This document shows, in pieces, positions 36,436 through 45,986 of a DNA stretch of 64,000 bases. Source of the DNA: a gamma proteobacterium symbiont of Ctena orbiculata. Its GTDB lineage: Bacteria; Pseudomonadota; Gammaproteobacteria; Chromatiales; Chromatiaceae. Position 1 is the first letter of the stretch. Each line of letters begins with the position of its first letter. Position numbers and translations under genes: made by a program. Location of the stretch: the NCBI GenBank assembly GCA_003058495.1, contig QBVC01000018.1, positions 1-64,000 of the forward strand. Reading direction: 5' to 3'. Under the pieces are notes generated by a model. It searched no databases, was not told the origin of the DNA, and worked only from the letters and a program-made list of their open reading frames with translations.

Positions 36436-37380
36436 TTAAAGGGATTTCAACTCGACCCTGGAGAGTCCGGGCGCACTCCCTCGACAGGCGATGTAGGAGT
36501 GGCAGCGATCGATATACGTCCTGGTACTCTTCGGCATGGGAACCCTCGCCCTCGCAATATGGGTGATTAAATCTGCACCATCCTTGATCAGTTGATGCCC
36601 TTCATCCGCTTCCCAGCAAGCCAGGCAGGAGTCGTTGTTTTTCTCTAAGGGCCCGACTTGCATAAGTTTTTCACAAGCCACAGCAAATTTTGGCCAGATA
36701 TCGAAGATTACCGGGTCTGTGCGCAGGGTTTCACACTTGAGCTTTGCAGCCCCCGCGAATTGCCGGATCAGCGCGTCCACACCCTTGAAGAAATGACTCT
36801 CCTGGAATGCCTCGATCATTGCATGCGAAATGAGATCGATATCGTGCATGGTCTGCGCGATTTTTATATAGCGGCTCTCATAAAATGATTCTATGGGGAT
36901 AGTGAATGCGCGGAAGGGCTCACCCCAGAGTTCATCGATGCCCTCTTCACCGCTGCGGTGCTTCACGAGGCTGCCAAGCTCGAGGGCCTCCAACAGATAC
37001 TGACCACATTCATGCAGCATCTCCCTGCCTCTGCCGCTCTGAATGTCCTGATCCTCCAGTTTTACCAGCTCTCGGAAGATGTCAATGCCGCGATTGAACA
37101 GGGCACCGGCCAGCATCGCACCCTTGACACGCTTCAGATCCCCGTCGCTCTCCATTTCGTAGGCTTCTCTTGCCTCTTCCAGCCTGTCACCCGGCATGTT
37201 GATACCGTGTTCGACATGATTGAAGAGACGACGGGTAAGCGCCTCAATCAGGTACTTTTTCGTCTCGAGACTGTCCTCCATCGGCACATAGTACTTAATC
37301 CAATAACCATCATAGAAGATACAGGTCTTCCCATCGATATCCTTGATCGAGCCGTTAGGTATAGTGTCTGGGTTATGCAT
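36436..37380 (-). CDS. Hypothetical protein (314 aa) after the EPS locus
   Basis: The frame is long and well composed, with the N-terminal motif KTCIFYDGYWIKYYVPMED and a mostly helical remainder. It is not recognised. Four to five cysteines are clustered in the last third (ACEKLMQ, DSCLACWEADEG, RCHSYIACRG). It lies 289 bp from the ExeA–OmpA start on the same strand. The Cys pattern could be a metal site, but no canonical motif is seen. It might be linked to the EPS locus by position only. Confidence 0.6.
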   Translation of the reverse strand: MHNPDTIPNGSIKDIDGKTCIFYDGYWIKYYVPMEDSLETKKYLIEALTRRLFNHVEHGINMPGDRLEEAREAYEMESDGDLKRVKGAMLAGALFNRGIDIFRELVKLEDQDIQSGRGREMLHECGQYLLEALELGSLVKHRSGEEGIDELWGEPFRAFTIPIESFYESRYIKIAQTMHDIDLISHAMIEAFQESHFFKGVDALIRQFAGAAKLKCETLRTDPVIFDIWPKFAVACEKLMQVGPLEKNNDSCLACWEADEGHQLIKDGADLITHIARARVPMPKSTRTYIDRCHSYIACRGSAPGLSRVELKSL

Positions 37381-37562
37381 CGGTACTTCCCAACATCAGC
37401 TGCACTAAAAATTTGACCTTACATGCATAGGTTTGTCTCAAGAATCTGGCCCTGAGGCGATAAATATTTTCCTAGCAGTTATTTCAGAAAAGTCCAACTT
37501 TTTCCCATTGGATCCTGTCCGGACACAATCAAACCGTGAATCCCGGACTGCCCGAAAAATAG

Positions 37563-37898
37563 TCAGATAACTTCCAACCGCCTGACCAGCGCCGCCAGCC
37601 GTTCATCTTCCTCCAGCGCGCCTTCCCAGAAGCCGTAGACTACCTGCTTCTCACCCTCGCCAACAACAAGTTTGGCCTGAAACGCCTGCCCTGTACCGGG
37701 CCTGGGCTGCTCAGAGATCTCGCCCAGGGATTCGATCGCACTTTTCAGCTCCGCCTCCTGTTCTCCGGAAAGCTTTCCGGTGCGGGGCTTTTGTGTCGTA
37801 TAAGTACCTGTGTGAACTGTATAATTTCCATTATTGTCGATTTCAATATGAAACGAATACTCCTCTTCGCCCGTGACTTGGTAGTTGATGGGAATCAT
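37563..37898 (-). CDS. Hypothetical protein (111 aa)
   Basis: From the ATG at 37898, preceded by a good aggag 6 nt upstream, the product starts MIPINYQVTGEEEYSFHIEI. It is a small, acidic, strand-rich protein with no membrane segment. A pattern VVYGFWEGALEEDERLAALV near the end suggests a compact alpha/beta domain. It is not recognised. A longer start at 37928 has no ribosome-binding site. Divergent from the SDR gene. Confidence 0.6.
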   Translation of the reverse strand: MIPINYQVTGEEEYSFHIEIDNNGNYTVHTGTYTTQKPRTGKLSGEQEAELKSAIESLGEISEQPRPGTGQAFQAKLVVGEGEKQVVYGFWEGALEEDERLAALVRRLEVI

Positions 37899-38035
37899 AC
37901 TTATCTCCTGAAGATGGCTTGTCAGCAAATGCGAATTCTGCCCCTCTGGGCTCCATTTTAAAAGTGGTTGGCAAATGCGGATCGGCTATATATTGAGCGC
38001 TTTCGATAAATTGTGTTAAACCTGCTGGAGAGACC

Positions 38036-38749
38036 ATGCCTGACAATACTGTTGCTATCGTAACCGGCGCCAATCGCGGACTCGGCTTGGAGACCAGCCG
38101 GCAACTGGCCAAGCTCGGCTACCACGTCCTGCTCACCAGTCGTAACGAGGAAGGGGGGCAGGCTGTCCGGGAGGCGCTGCTCAATGAGGGGCTGGATGTC
38201 TCCTACCATCAGCTGGATGTCCGCAGCGACGCCTCCATTGAGGCGCTGGTAAATCATTTCAGGCAGCATCACCAACGCCTGCAAGTCCTGGTCAACAATG
38301 CGGGTATCTTCCCAGACCCGGCCCCTCAAAGTGCGGAAAGCTCTATCTTTAGCGCCGATATCGAGACCATACTCGAGGGATTCGATACCAATACCCTCGG
38401 TCCGTTTCGGGTCTGCAGGGCACTCATCCCGCTGATGGATGGAACAGGTTGCGTGGTCAACGTCTCGTCCGGAATGGGACAGCTCAGTGAAATGAATGGC
38501 TGCTGCCCCGCCTATCGCCTGTCGAAGACAGCCCTCAATGCCTTGACCCGGATATTCTCCGAGGAGTTGACACAGACCCGGATAAAGATCAACTCCATCT
38601 GTCCGGGCTGGGTGCGTACCGATATGGGAGGTGAGGAAGCGACGCTCTCGATTCCTGACGGCGTGAAGGGGATCATCTGGGCGGCGACGCTCGAGGAGGA
38701 TGGTCCGAGTGGCGGTTTTTTCCGCTTCGGAGAGCCCATAGCCTGGTAA
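38036..38749 (+). CDS. Short-chain dehydrogenase/reductase (SDR)
   Basis: 237 residues of the classical SDR family. TGANRGLG (10–17) binds NAD(P); LVNNAG is the NNAG motif; NVSSGMG and YRLSK supply catalytic Ser, Tyr and Lys; ICPGWVRTDM is the usual segment after them. SDRs reduce or oxidise small carbonyl compounds; the substrate is not predictable. Start ATG with ggagag 5 nt upstream. It ends 20 bp before the convergent yceH-like gene. Confidence 0.9.
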   Translation: MPDNTVAIVTGANRGLGLETSRQLAKLGYHVLLTSRNEEGGQAVREALLNEGLDVSYHQLDVRSDASIEALVNHFRQHHQRLQVLVNNAGIFPDPAPQSAESSIFSADIETILEGFDTNTLGPFRVCRALIPLMDGTGCVVNVSSGMGQLSEMNGCCPAYRLSKTALNALTRIFSEELTQTRIKINSICPGWVRTDMGGEEATLSIPDGVKGIIWAATLEEDGPSGGFFRFGEPIAW

Positions 38750-38768
38750 CCGGCAAGCACTGACCGAC

Positions 38769-39443
38769 TCAGTTGCGACCTGACTCCAACGCTTCGACCC
38801 TTGCCTTGAGGTCGGCGAGTTCGCTGCTCAACTCGGACAATCGCGTCTCCAGCGTCTCTATTCTCCCAGCCTGACCGGATTCCTGCCGGGTTTCGACCCT
38901 GTCCACCGCGCCAAAATCACTGTTTTCCTCAATATCGCCACAAAACAGGTGAGCATAACGGGACTCACGTCTTCCCGCTTCACGGGCCAGTCGGGTGACA
39001 AATGGCCCATCCTCTCGCTGCATCAACCCATGCAAAACGGCTTCCACCTCCTGTACATCCGAGAACTGGCATAGACGATTGCTGCGGCTGCGCAGTTCAC
39101 CGGGGGTCTGCGGGCCCCTGAGCAGCAGGAGGCAGAGAATACCCAGTTCCTGGCGGGAAAACTCCAAAGCGCCAAACCCCGTGTTACAGAATCGATGTTG
39201 ATATTTGGCCACCCGGCTGCCGAAACCGGTGCGATCACTGACCAGGTGTTTTTTCTTCAACTCGTCGAGCAGATCCTGGACCTCCGCCTCATCCAACTGC
39301 AACACCGGGGCACGGCTGCTCTTCTGGTTGCAGGCGTGTGTCAGCGCACTGAGTGAGAGCGGATACTGATCAGGGGTAGTGACCTCCTTCTCAAGCAGAC
39401 AACCGATTACCCGCGCTTCCAAGGGTGTGATTTCTATTTTCAT
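38769..39443 (-). CDS. YceH family protein (DUF480)
   Basis: The sequence [25 protein letters not shown] is the near-invariant start of the YceH/DUF480 family, followed by [18 protein letters not shown]. These are winged-helix-like proteins of unclear role. About 224 residues, with a C-terminal coiled coil ([20 protein letters not shown]). I took ATG 39443; a TTG at 39455 would add four residues. Confidence 0.9.
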   Translation of the reverse strand: MKIEITPLEARVIGCLLEKEVTTPDQYPLSLSALTHACNQKSSRAPVLQLDEAEVQDLLDELKKKHLVSDRTGFGSRVAKYQHRFCNTGFGALEFSRQELGILCLLLLRGPQTPGELRSRSNRLCQFSDVQEVEAVLHGLMQREDGPFVTRLAREAGRRESRYAHLFCGDIEENSDFGAVDRVETRQESGQAGRIETLETRLSELSSELADLKARVEALESGRN

Positions 39444-39583
39444 GTTGAAACTCAATATAGGGCCTTTCAGGGCCGGTTAACAGGCCCCAATACAAATTGG
39501 AACTCTCTTGCTTCCTATCATCGAAGGCATATATTCCTCTTGTTAGAATTTACCCGGCGACCGATCATTTTCAATCAAAACCT

Positions 39584-41050
39584 ATGAGCCGACTCAAATT
39601 TGCCGTTTCCCGGCTGTTTCAGCCCGCCTCGGAACAGCGACTGATCAGCTGGCTGTTTCTACGCCTGCTGGCCCTCATCTACCTGGCGGCTTTTGCCTCC
39701 CTCGCTGTCCAGATAACGGGATTGGTGGGTAACCAGGGCATCCTGCCGCTGGATGAGCATTTTAACCTTGCCCGGGAGCACTACGGGCAGCGTGCCTGGC
39801 TACGGTTCCCATCCATTTTCTGGTTTACCGGGAGCGGTGACGCCGCACTTCAGGCCACAGCCCTGTTGGGGATTCTCTTCTCCCTGTTGCTGCTCTTCGC
39901 GCGTTGGCAGCGGATAAGCCTGATCCTGCTGTTTCTGCTCTATCTCTCGCTCTATCACGCCGGTCAGATCTTCACCAATTTCCAATGGGACACCCTGTTG
40001 TTGGAGGCAGGATTTCTCGCCATCTTTCTGCCCGGCGGGGGAAATCTCTTATTGATCTTCCTCTTCGACTGGCTGCTGTTTCGGTTGCGTTTCATGTCTG
40101 GTCTGTTCAAGCTGGTCAGCGGTGATCCATCCTGGTCCGGTCTGACCGCGTTAAACCACTATTTCGAAACCCAGCCACTGCCCCACATCGGTGCCTGGTA
40201 CGCCCATCAGCTACCGGAACTACTGCTCAAGGCAGGGGTTGTCCTGACCCTTTTCAGCGAACTGCTGGTTCCCTTTCTGATCTTCTTTCCCCGCCGTTTT
40301 CGCTACTTCGCGGCCACTATCACCATCCTCATGCAATTGCTGATCATCGCCACCAGCAATCATAACTTCATCAACCTGCTGACCATCGTGCTCTGTCTGT
40401 TTCTGCTCCATGATGATCTGCTGAAGCGCATTCTTCCGCATTCACTCGTGCAACGGATCGAGGCGCCTGATCCATCACCCGGACGCCTCCGTTCTGCGCT
40501 GATCCTCATCGCCCTGCTGCTGATCCTGCCGGCCAGCCTGATCACTTTTACCAGCCGCGTCATCGGTCACCCGGCGCCATCCATTCTCCAGGATTTCAGT
40601 CAATCGGTGCAGCGCTTCGGGATCGGCCATATCTTCCATGTCTTTCCCACCATGCAGACCCAGAGGCAGGAACTTGTAATCCTGGGATCGAATGACGGCA
40701 AGTCATGGCAAACCTATGATTTTAAATATAAACCTGGCAACCCATCCAATCCACCGGCAGTCATCGTCCCGCATCAGCCACGCCTCGATTGGATGGTTTG
40801 GTTCGTTCCCACACAACAGCCTCTGCAGATGCATTGGTTTGGACGCTTGATGGAGCGCCTGCACCAGGGATCCGAGAGTGTCACGGCACTGTTGGCGAAC
40901 AATCCCTTTCCCGAGGGCCCGCCTAGATATCTGCGGGTGGATAGCTACAGCTACAGCTTTGCCACACCTCAGGAGCGGGAGCGGAGCGGCAACTGGTGGC
41001 GCATAGAGCACCTTGGGCAGTTTCCGCGGGTGGCGCCGAGGATACCCTAG
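39584..41050 (+). CDS. Lipase maturation factor-like membrane protein
   Basis: 488 residues from ATG 39584 (MSRLKFAVSRLF). A run of eight to ten hydrophobic helices contains the LMF signature elements GNQGILPLDE, FQWDTLLLEAGFLAIF and FMSGLFKLVSGDPSW. A C-terminal soluble part carries QELVILGSNDGKSWQTYDFKYKPG and LDWMVWF. In vertebrates LMF1 matures lipases in the ER. Bacterial homologues are of unknown role. A further upstream start at 39497 adds an unlike N-terminus and is unlikely. Confidence 0.85.
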   Translation: MSRLKFAVSRLFQPASEQRLISWLFLRLLALIYLAAFASLAVQITGLVGNQGILPLDEHFNLAREHYGQRAWLRFPSIFWFTGSGDAALQATALLGILFSLLLLFARWQRISLILLFLLYLSLYHAGQIFTNFQWDTLLLEAGFLAIFLPGGGNLLLIFLFDWLLFRLRFMSGLFKLVSGDPSWSGLTALNHYFETQPLPHIGAWYAHQLPELLLKAGVVLTLFSELLVPFLIFFPRRFRYFAATITILMQLLIIATSNHNFINLLTIVLCLFLLHDDLLKRILPHSLVQRIEAPDPSPGRLRSALILIALLLILPASLITFTSRVIGHPAPSILQDFSQSVQRFGIGHIFHVFPTMQTQRQELVILGSNDGKSWQTYDFKYKPGNPSNPPAVIVPHQPRLDWMVWFVPTQQPLQMHWFGRLMERLHQGSESVTALLANNPFPEGPPRYLRVDSYSYSFATPQERERSGNWWRIEHLGQFPRVAPRIP

Positions 41051-41161
41051 GAGGATTTGGCCGTTGATCCATTCAATGGGATGCGCATGCAAGCAGTGAG
41101 ACGCGACAACTTCCGTTCGGCCTGGCATTCCTGCCCAGATAAGGCAATGGAATACAGAATC

Positions 41162-41365
41162 TCACGTTTTCTTTTTTGCCTCGGCGAGTATCTCTTCGGC
41201 TTTTACCACCATGTTTCTTATGTCTCGGATGGTTGCCTCAATGGGAAAGTGTTTGATTCCATAGATCTCACATCCCTTGAATTCGGCTTCGAAACCACAG
41301 CTGTGTCTGATCAACCGCTGTTTCGCATCGATTTTCCAACCGTCATTGCGATCAAACTGGATCAT
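41162..41365 (-). CDS. Small conserved-looking hypothetical protein (67 aa)
   Basis: Start at ATG 41365, with aagga 8 nt upstream, gives MIQFDRNDGWKIDAKQRLIR and on to AKKKT. It looks like a compact alpha/beta protein with two Cys and a Lys-rich end. The longer frame from 41530 has an unnatural N-terminus. Not recognised. Stands alone between the LMF-like gene and the ArsC-like gene. Confidence 0.55.
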   Translation of the reverse strand: MIQFDRNDGWKIDAKQRLIRHSCGFEAEFKGCEIYGIKHFPIEATIRDIRNMVVKAEEILAEAKKKT

Positions 41366-41760
41366 CGAAAAAGTCCTTTTCTGAATAATACATCTACAAA
41401 AAGTGTGTTTATGGGATTTTAACACCAAAAATGCTCGAGTTGGCCAGCAATTGACAGAATTATCCCCTAATCGGCAGGAAATCGAGGACAAAACCGACCC
41501 GGAGCCTACCCAAGTCGTTAACCAGCTCAAGGTCTGTCAGCTTCGACCGCCGCGCCAGACGCTTTTTTTTTGGCGCAAATCAGGGTTTGCCAGTAAAACC
41601 CTACCAGATTCCACTGGTTGATAGAGATACTCTATTTTATACTGACGGGCCAGTTGACTCACCCGGCCAACTGATTCAACACTTTGTTTGTATTGTTAAA
41701 ATTCAGTCGATATGTTGATCGGGCCATGATCTATCAGATGCGATGCGTGAGAGAATCACA
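41366..41760. other. 395-bp divergent intergenic region
   Basis: Between a minus-strand small gene and the plus-strand ArsC-like gene. It contains a 6-bp inverted repeat with a T-rich loop (gcgcca … tggcgc, 41552–41576) and a ttgaca word near 41453. I see no gene; a 72-residue plus-strand frame here is not convincing. Confidence 0.4.
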
Positions 41761-42105
41761 ATGACAGAACTCTACGGTATTAAAAATTGCGATACCATGA
41801 AAAAGGCCCGTCGCTGGCTGGAGGATAAAGACATTGCCTACAGCTTTCACGACTTTAAGCGGGAGGGGGTGGATGAAAGGCTGTTGCGGCAATGGGTGAA
41901 AATGGTCGGCTGGGAGATCCTGTTGAACCGCCGCGGCATGATGTGGCGCAAGTTGGACGACCGGGTGAAGGCCGATATTGATGAATCGAGCGCAATCCGC
42001 ATCATGCTCGAGACCCCTTCGATCATCAAACGGCCCGTGCTGGTGGAGGGTGAAAGCGTGCATGTCGGATTCAACGAAGCGCTCTATTCGAAACTCTTTG
42101 CCTAA
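41761..42105 (+). CDS. ArsC/Spx-family reductase-like protein (YffB type)
   Basis: 114 residues from ATG 41761: MTELYGIKNCDTMKKARRWL. This is a thioredoxin-fold protein with the ArsC-family Cys10 in KNCDTMKK and the cis-Pro region IKRPVLVEG. It is the YffB/Spx-like subfamily rather than a dedicated arsenate reductase, since no arsenic operon surrounds it. Upstream ATG-like and GTG starts are less consistent with the family's N-terminus. Confidence 0.88.
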   Translation: MTELYGIKNCDTMKKARRWLEDKDIAYSFHDFKREGVDERLLRQWVKMVGWEILLNRRGMMWRKLDDRVKADIDESSAIRIMLETPSIIKRPVLVEGESVHVGFNEALYSKLFA

Positions 42106-42269
42106 GATCACCCAGGGCCCGTTGACACCCACCCGGCGGCGTAATCACTCGCTCATGTGGAGTAACTACAGATCGCTCATTCTGCCTTGCTGGATGAAAT
42201 ACTAGTGCCGACAGAGCGGATTGGATTTGCGCTAACAGACCCTGGCCTCCTACTCGCCCATAAACTCTG

Positions 42270-42275
42270 TATAAT
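42270..42275 (+). promoter_or_regulatory. Candidate −10 element (tataat) for dapL–lysA
   Basis: actctgTATAATggccc, 30 bp before the dapL start; the upstream context ctctg matches that before rmlB. No clear −35 at 17 bp. The RBS is gagg before gtgcggcATG. Confidence 0.4.
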
Positions 42276-42305
42276 GGCCCGTTTTTCGATTCCCCGAGGT
42301 GCGGC

Positions 42306-43526
42306 ATGATCAAGATCAATGAGAACTATAAGAAACTCCAGGCTTCCTACCTGTTCTCAGATATTGCGAAAAGGGTTAGCGCGTTTCAGCAGGCCAATCC
42401 CGACAAGCACATCATCCGTCTCGGCATAGGCGACGTCACCCGTGCCCTGCCGGACGCCTGTATCCAGGCCTTTCATGCCGCCGTTGACGAGATGGCCAGT
42501 GACGCAAGCTTCCACGGCTATGGTCCCGAGCAGGGATACGACTTTCTGCGCGAGGCGATCGCCAAGGGTGATTTCCAGTCCCGGGGATGCAATATCGATG
42601 CGGACGAGATCTTTGTAAGCGATGGCGCCAAATGCGATTCGGGTAACTTCCAGGAGATCTTCGCCAACGATATCCGGGTCGCCATTCCCGATCCCGTCTA
42701 TCCGGTATACGTCGATACCAACGTGATGGCGGGAAGGACGGGAGAAGCCGAGGCTGGACGCTACAGCGGTCTTACCTACCTGGAAGGCACCCAGGAGAAT
42801 GGCTTCATCCCCGATCTGCCCGGCGCGCCGGTGGACCTGATCTATCTCTGCTTTCCCAATAATCCGACCGGTGCAACCGCCACCAAGGCGCAGTTGAAAC
42901 AGTGGGTCGAATACGCCAGAGACAACAAGGCCCTGATCCTGTTCGACGCCGCCTACGAGGCCTTTGTCCAGGATCCGGATCTGCCGCGCTCCATCTACGA
43001 GATCGAGGGGGCCCAGGAGGTCGCGGTGGAGTTTCGCAGCTTCTCCAAGACCGCCGGATTCACCGGGACCCGCTGCGCCTATACCGTGGTGCCCAAGGCG
43101 TGCAAGGCCTATACCGCATCGGGCGAGGCCGTCTCCATCCTCGATCTCTGGAACCGCCGCCACACAACCAAGTTCAACAGCGTCTCCTACCCGGTGCAGC
43201 GGGCCGCCGAGGCGGTCTACAGCGACGCGGGCCGTGCCCAGGTCGGGGAACTGGTGGCCTACTATCTCAACAATGCGAAATATATCCGCGAAAAGATGGA
43301 GGGCCTGGGTTATCGCTGCATCGGTGGAGAGAACTCGCCCTACATCTGGATAGACGCCAAGGGCGACTCCTGGGATCTCTTCGACATGCTGCTCAACAAG
43401 GCAGGCGTGGTCTGTACCCCGGGCGCCGGTTTCGGCAAGTGCGGTGAGGGCTACATTCGCATCAGCGCATTCAACAGCCTTGAAAATGTAGAGGATGCCA
43501 TGACCAGAATCAGCGGAGCGCTCTAG
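42306..43526 (+). CDS. dapL: LL-diaminopimelate aminotransferase
   Basis: DapL converts tetrahydrodipicolinate directly to LL-diaminopimelate using glutamate, a one-step alternative to the succinylase route of most gammaproteobacteria. The 406 residues begin [20 protein letters not shown]. The PLP lysine lies in [12 protein letters not shown], and FPNNPTGA and ISAFNS are family motifs. Length is normal. The stop overlaps the lysA start by one base (tagtg), so the two lysine/peptidoglycan genes are translated together. Confidence 0.95.
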   Translation: MIKINENYKKLQASYLFSDIAKRVSAFQQANPDKHIIRLGIGDVTRALPDACIQAFHAAVDEMASDASFHGYGPEQGYDFLREAIAKGDFQSRGCNIDADEIFVSDGAKCDSGNFQEIFANDIRVAIPDPVYPVYVDTNVMAGRTGEAEAGRYSGLTYLEGTQENGFIPDLPGAPVDLIYLCFPNNPTGATATKAQLKQWVEYARDNKALILFDAAYEAFVQDPDLPRSIYEIEGAQEVAVEFRSFSKTAGFTGTRCAYTVVPKACKAYTASGEAVSILDLWNRRHTTKFNSVSYPVQRAAEAVYSDAGRAQVGELVAYYLNNAKYIREKMEGLGYRCIGGENSPYIWIDAKGDSWDLFDMLLNKAGVVCTPGAGFGKCGEGYIRISAFNSLENVEDAMTRISGAL

Positions 43527-44779
43527 TGCCCCAGTCAGCAGATTTTGCACGCCGACTCGCGGGATCCCTGGAACAGATCGTCGAGCATTTCGGCACCCCC
43601 TTTCATCTCTATGACGAACAGGGGATTCGCGAGAATGGCGAGGCCCTGATTCGCGCCTTTGCCGGCGTCGACCACTTCAAGGAGTATTTTGCGGTCAAGG
43701 CGCTGCCCAATCCCACGATCATGAGGATCATGCAGGATCTCGGATTCGGCTTCGACTGCAGCTCCACCTCGGAACTGGCGCTGAGCCGGGAGATCGGCGC
43801 CAGGGGCGAAGAGATCATGTTCACCTCCAACAACACCAGCGCGGCTGAGTTTGCCGTGGCCGGGGCCGATGGCGGTTGCGTGCTCAATCTGGACGATATC
43901 TCCCTGATCGAGAAGGTGCCGCAGATGCCGGAGCTGATCTGCTTCCGCTACAATCCGGGGGAGAGGCGCAGCGGCAACAGTATTATCGGCAATCCGGTGG
44001 AATCGAAGTATGGCGTTGCCCACGATCAGCTGCTCGATGCCTATCAGATGGCCAGGCAGCGGGGCGCCCGCCGATTCGGCCTGCATACCATGCTCGCCTC
44101 GAACGAACTCAACCATGCCTATATGGTTGAAACCGCCCGTATGCTCCTGGACCGGATACGCTGGCTCTCGGAAGCACTCGACACCGAGTTTGAATTCATC
44201 AATATCGGCGGCGGTCTCGGTATTCCCTATCGTCCCCAGGAGAAACCCCTCGACATCGTCAGCATGGGGCATGAAATCGCCGAACTTCTCCACAGCTTCA
44301 AGGCGCATCAGGGTTACGCCCCCAAGCTCTTTCTCGAGAGCGGTCGCTATATCACCGGACCCTATGGAGTCCTGGTCACCCGCGCCATAAACCGCAAGCA
44401 GATCTATCGCACCTACGTGGGTGTCGATGCCTGCATGTCGTCATTGATGAGGCCCGGTATGTATGGCTCCTATCACCATCTCACGGTTCACGGCAGACAG
44501 GGAGAAGAGGAGACGGTGGACGTGGTCGGTTCGCTGTGCGAGAACAATGACAAGTTCGCCATTCAGCGCCCGTTGCCTGCGATCGAGGATGGGGATATCG
44601 TCGTCATTCACGACACCGGGGCCCACGGCCATGCGATGGGTTTCAACTACAACGGCAAGACAAGACCCAAAGAGCTGCTGCTGCGCTGCGACGGCAGCGT
44701 GGAGCTGATTCGCCGCGAAGAGACCCAGGATGACCTCTTTGCCACCCTCGACTTCGAGCCCGATCGCTTCATCCCTTGA
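43526..44779 (+). CDS. lysA: Diaminopimelate decarboxylase
   Basis: LysA makes L-lysine from meso-diaminopimelate with PLP. The alanine racemase-fold N-terminal domain has the PLP lysine in YFAVKALPNP and the Gly loop INIGGGLGIPY. The C-terminal beta-barrel contains LCENNDKF, with the conserved Cys-Glu pair. 417 residues, normal length. The start codon is GTG, overlapping the dapL stop. Confidence 0.93.
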   Translation: MPQSADFARRLAGSLEQIVEHFGTPFHLYDEQGIRENGEALIRAFAGVDHFKEYFAVKALPNPTIMRIMQDLGFGFDCSSTSELALSREIGARGEEIMFTSNNTSAAEFAVAGADGGCVLNLDDISLIEKVPQMPELICFRYNPGERRSGNSIIGNPVESKYGVAHDQLLDAYQMARQRGARRFGLHTMLASNELNHAYMVETARMLLDRIRWLSEALDTEFEFINIGGGLGIPYRPQEKPLDIVSMGHEIAELLHSFKAHQGYAPKLFLESGRYITGPYGVLVTRAINRKQIYRTYVGVDACMSSLMRPGMYGSYHHLTVHGRQGEEETVDVVGSLCENNDKFAIQRPLPAIEDGDIVVIHDTGAHGHAMGFNYNGKTRPKELLLRCDGSVELIRREETQDDLFATLDFEPDRFIP

Positions 44780-44782
44780 GCC

Positions 44783-44812
44783 GTCAGGGGCTGAGCTTTG
44801 CCGGCCCCTGAC
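44783..44812 (+). terminator. Hairpin 4 nt after lysA stop (terminator-like)
   Basis: gtcagggg … cccctgac is a perfect 8-bp stem that extends to about 11 bp with one wobble pair, loop 8 nt. There is no adjacent T-tract, so it may be a processing or weak terminator signal for the dapL–lysA operon. Confidence 0.45.
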
Positions 44813-45009
44813 CCAGCTGGACGCAAGTAATAAGATTCTTTAAAAATTCCTTTAATTCTCGTGGGTTGCATATAAATACCCCATACTGAGTAGTGGTTCT
44901 CATATCCGTTTGAAAATTCTTCCTCAGACTCAAGCTTGATTCCGCACTACCGCTGAGAGTCCTACATCAGTTCAAGGTTGAAAGTAAGAATCAACATGGG
45001 AGAAGTATC

Positions 45010-45801
45010 ATGGAGATAGTTGCAGCCATTACCATCCTCGTAGCGATCGGCCTGTTCGTTGCCTACCAGAAGACCCTGTCCGCACCGAACAAAAGCGACA
45101 GGATCAACATGGATGATTTCCAGGAGCAGATCGAGACCGCCTTGAATCTGCCCCGGGAATCGAAGGATGACTGGCAGAATGAACCCGCCACGGAGACCAT
45201 GCTGCAGGAGCTGGCGGATCGAGGTATCTGGTTGGAGCAACAGCTGAGCAAAGGCCAGGCGATGAACATCCTCGGTCTCTTTACACCACCGGACGGCAGG
45301 CAGGTGGATATCCTGAAGCACTTCAATATCCCCTACTCCTTCAAGATGAATCAGACCATGGCCTACTATCTGATCCGGGAGCTGTTCAAGGATCCGGCGA
45401 AGGTCAAGGAGTGGAACAACCGCCCACCCACCACCACCGTACGCCAGGGTCTGCTGTTTATGGAAGGCAGGTTGATCAGCGGCATGAGCCACGTAGAGGC
45501 CCAGAAGCGACTCGATCGGCTTGGGATGGGAATGCCCGAACGCTATCGCGAATGGAAACAGATCGACCGTCTCTTTCTCGAAACCAACAATCCTGAAGTT
45601 CGGGCCAAGTATCAGGTGCGAAAAATCACCTGGAAGCGCTTCTTCGATAGCTATGAAGCGGTGAAAGGCACCGGGATCAATCCCCGCGCGATGCGTGGCG
45701 AGCACATAATCGAACACTCGCTGAGGCAGGATGACAGCATTGTCGCCCATGCCAAGATTCGGGACGCAATGCAGCCTGCGTCTGCACCTTCCTTAAGTTG
45801 A
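45010..45801 (+). CDS. Hypothetical membrane-anchored protein (263 aa)
   Basis: The N-terminus EIVAAITILVAIGLFVAYQ is a single membrane helix, then a soluble, charged region. Two patterned segments stand out: QLSKGQAMNILGLFTPPD and HVEAQKRLDRLGMGMPERY. They suggest repeated helical units of a helix-turn-helix type. Not recognised. Start ATG with ggaga 8 nt upstream. It has its own promoter region of about 230 bp after lysA. Confidence 0.6.
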   Translation: MEIVAAITILVAIGLFVAYQKTLSAPNKSDRINMDDFQEQIETALNLPRESKDDWQNEPATETMLQELADRGIWLEQQLSKGQAMNILGLFTPPDGRQVDILKHFNIPYSFKMNQTMAYYLIRELFKDPAKVKEWNNRPPTTTVRQGLLFMEGRLISGMSHVEAQKRLDRLGMGMPERYREWKQIDRLFLETNNPEVRAKYQVRKITWKRFFDSYEAVKGTGINPRAMRGEHIIEHSLRQDDSIVAHAKIRDAMQPASAPSLS

Positions 45802-45898
45802 TTGTTGATCTTGAAGGCTATCGCCCGACAGTCGCCTTGACAGGGATGTCATCGATGATCCGCCTGTTGGCTCAGTAGCTCTCATGCTCAGTCTTGAT

Positions 45899-45961
45899 TG
45901 GTGGGGCAGGGCCCCACCCTACCGAAGGGGATTATGCGTAGGGTGGGCCCCCGCCCCACCA
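45899..45961. repeat. Long imperfect palindrome (GC-rich hairpin, REP/MITE-like)
   Basis: Arms of 22 bp (45901–45922 and 45938–45959) match at 20 positions; flanking pairs extend the stem to 24. The arms read gtggggc…cccaccctac and its complement, a type common as dispersed repeats in gammaproteobacteria. It lies between two converging genes and could act as a bidirectional transcription stop or be a mobile repeat. Confidence 0.75.
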
Positions 45962-45986
45962 TTAGTGTTTGAAAAGTATCCAACCC

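Noticed and set aside
42357-43550. 397-residue minus-strand frame
   Set aside because: Antisense of dapL; the DapL motifs are on the plus strand.
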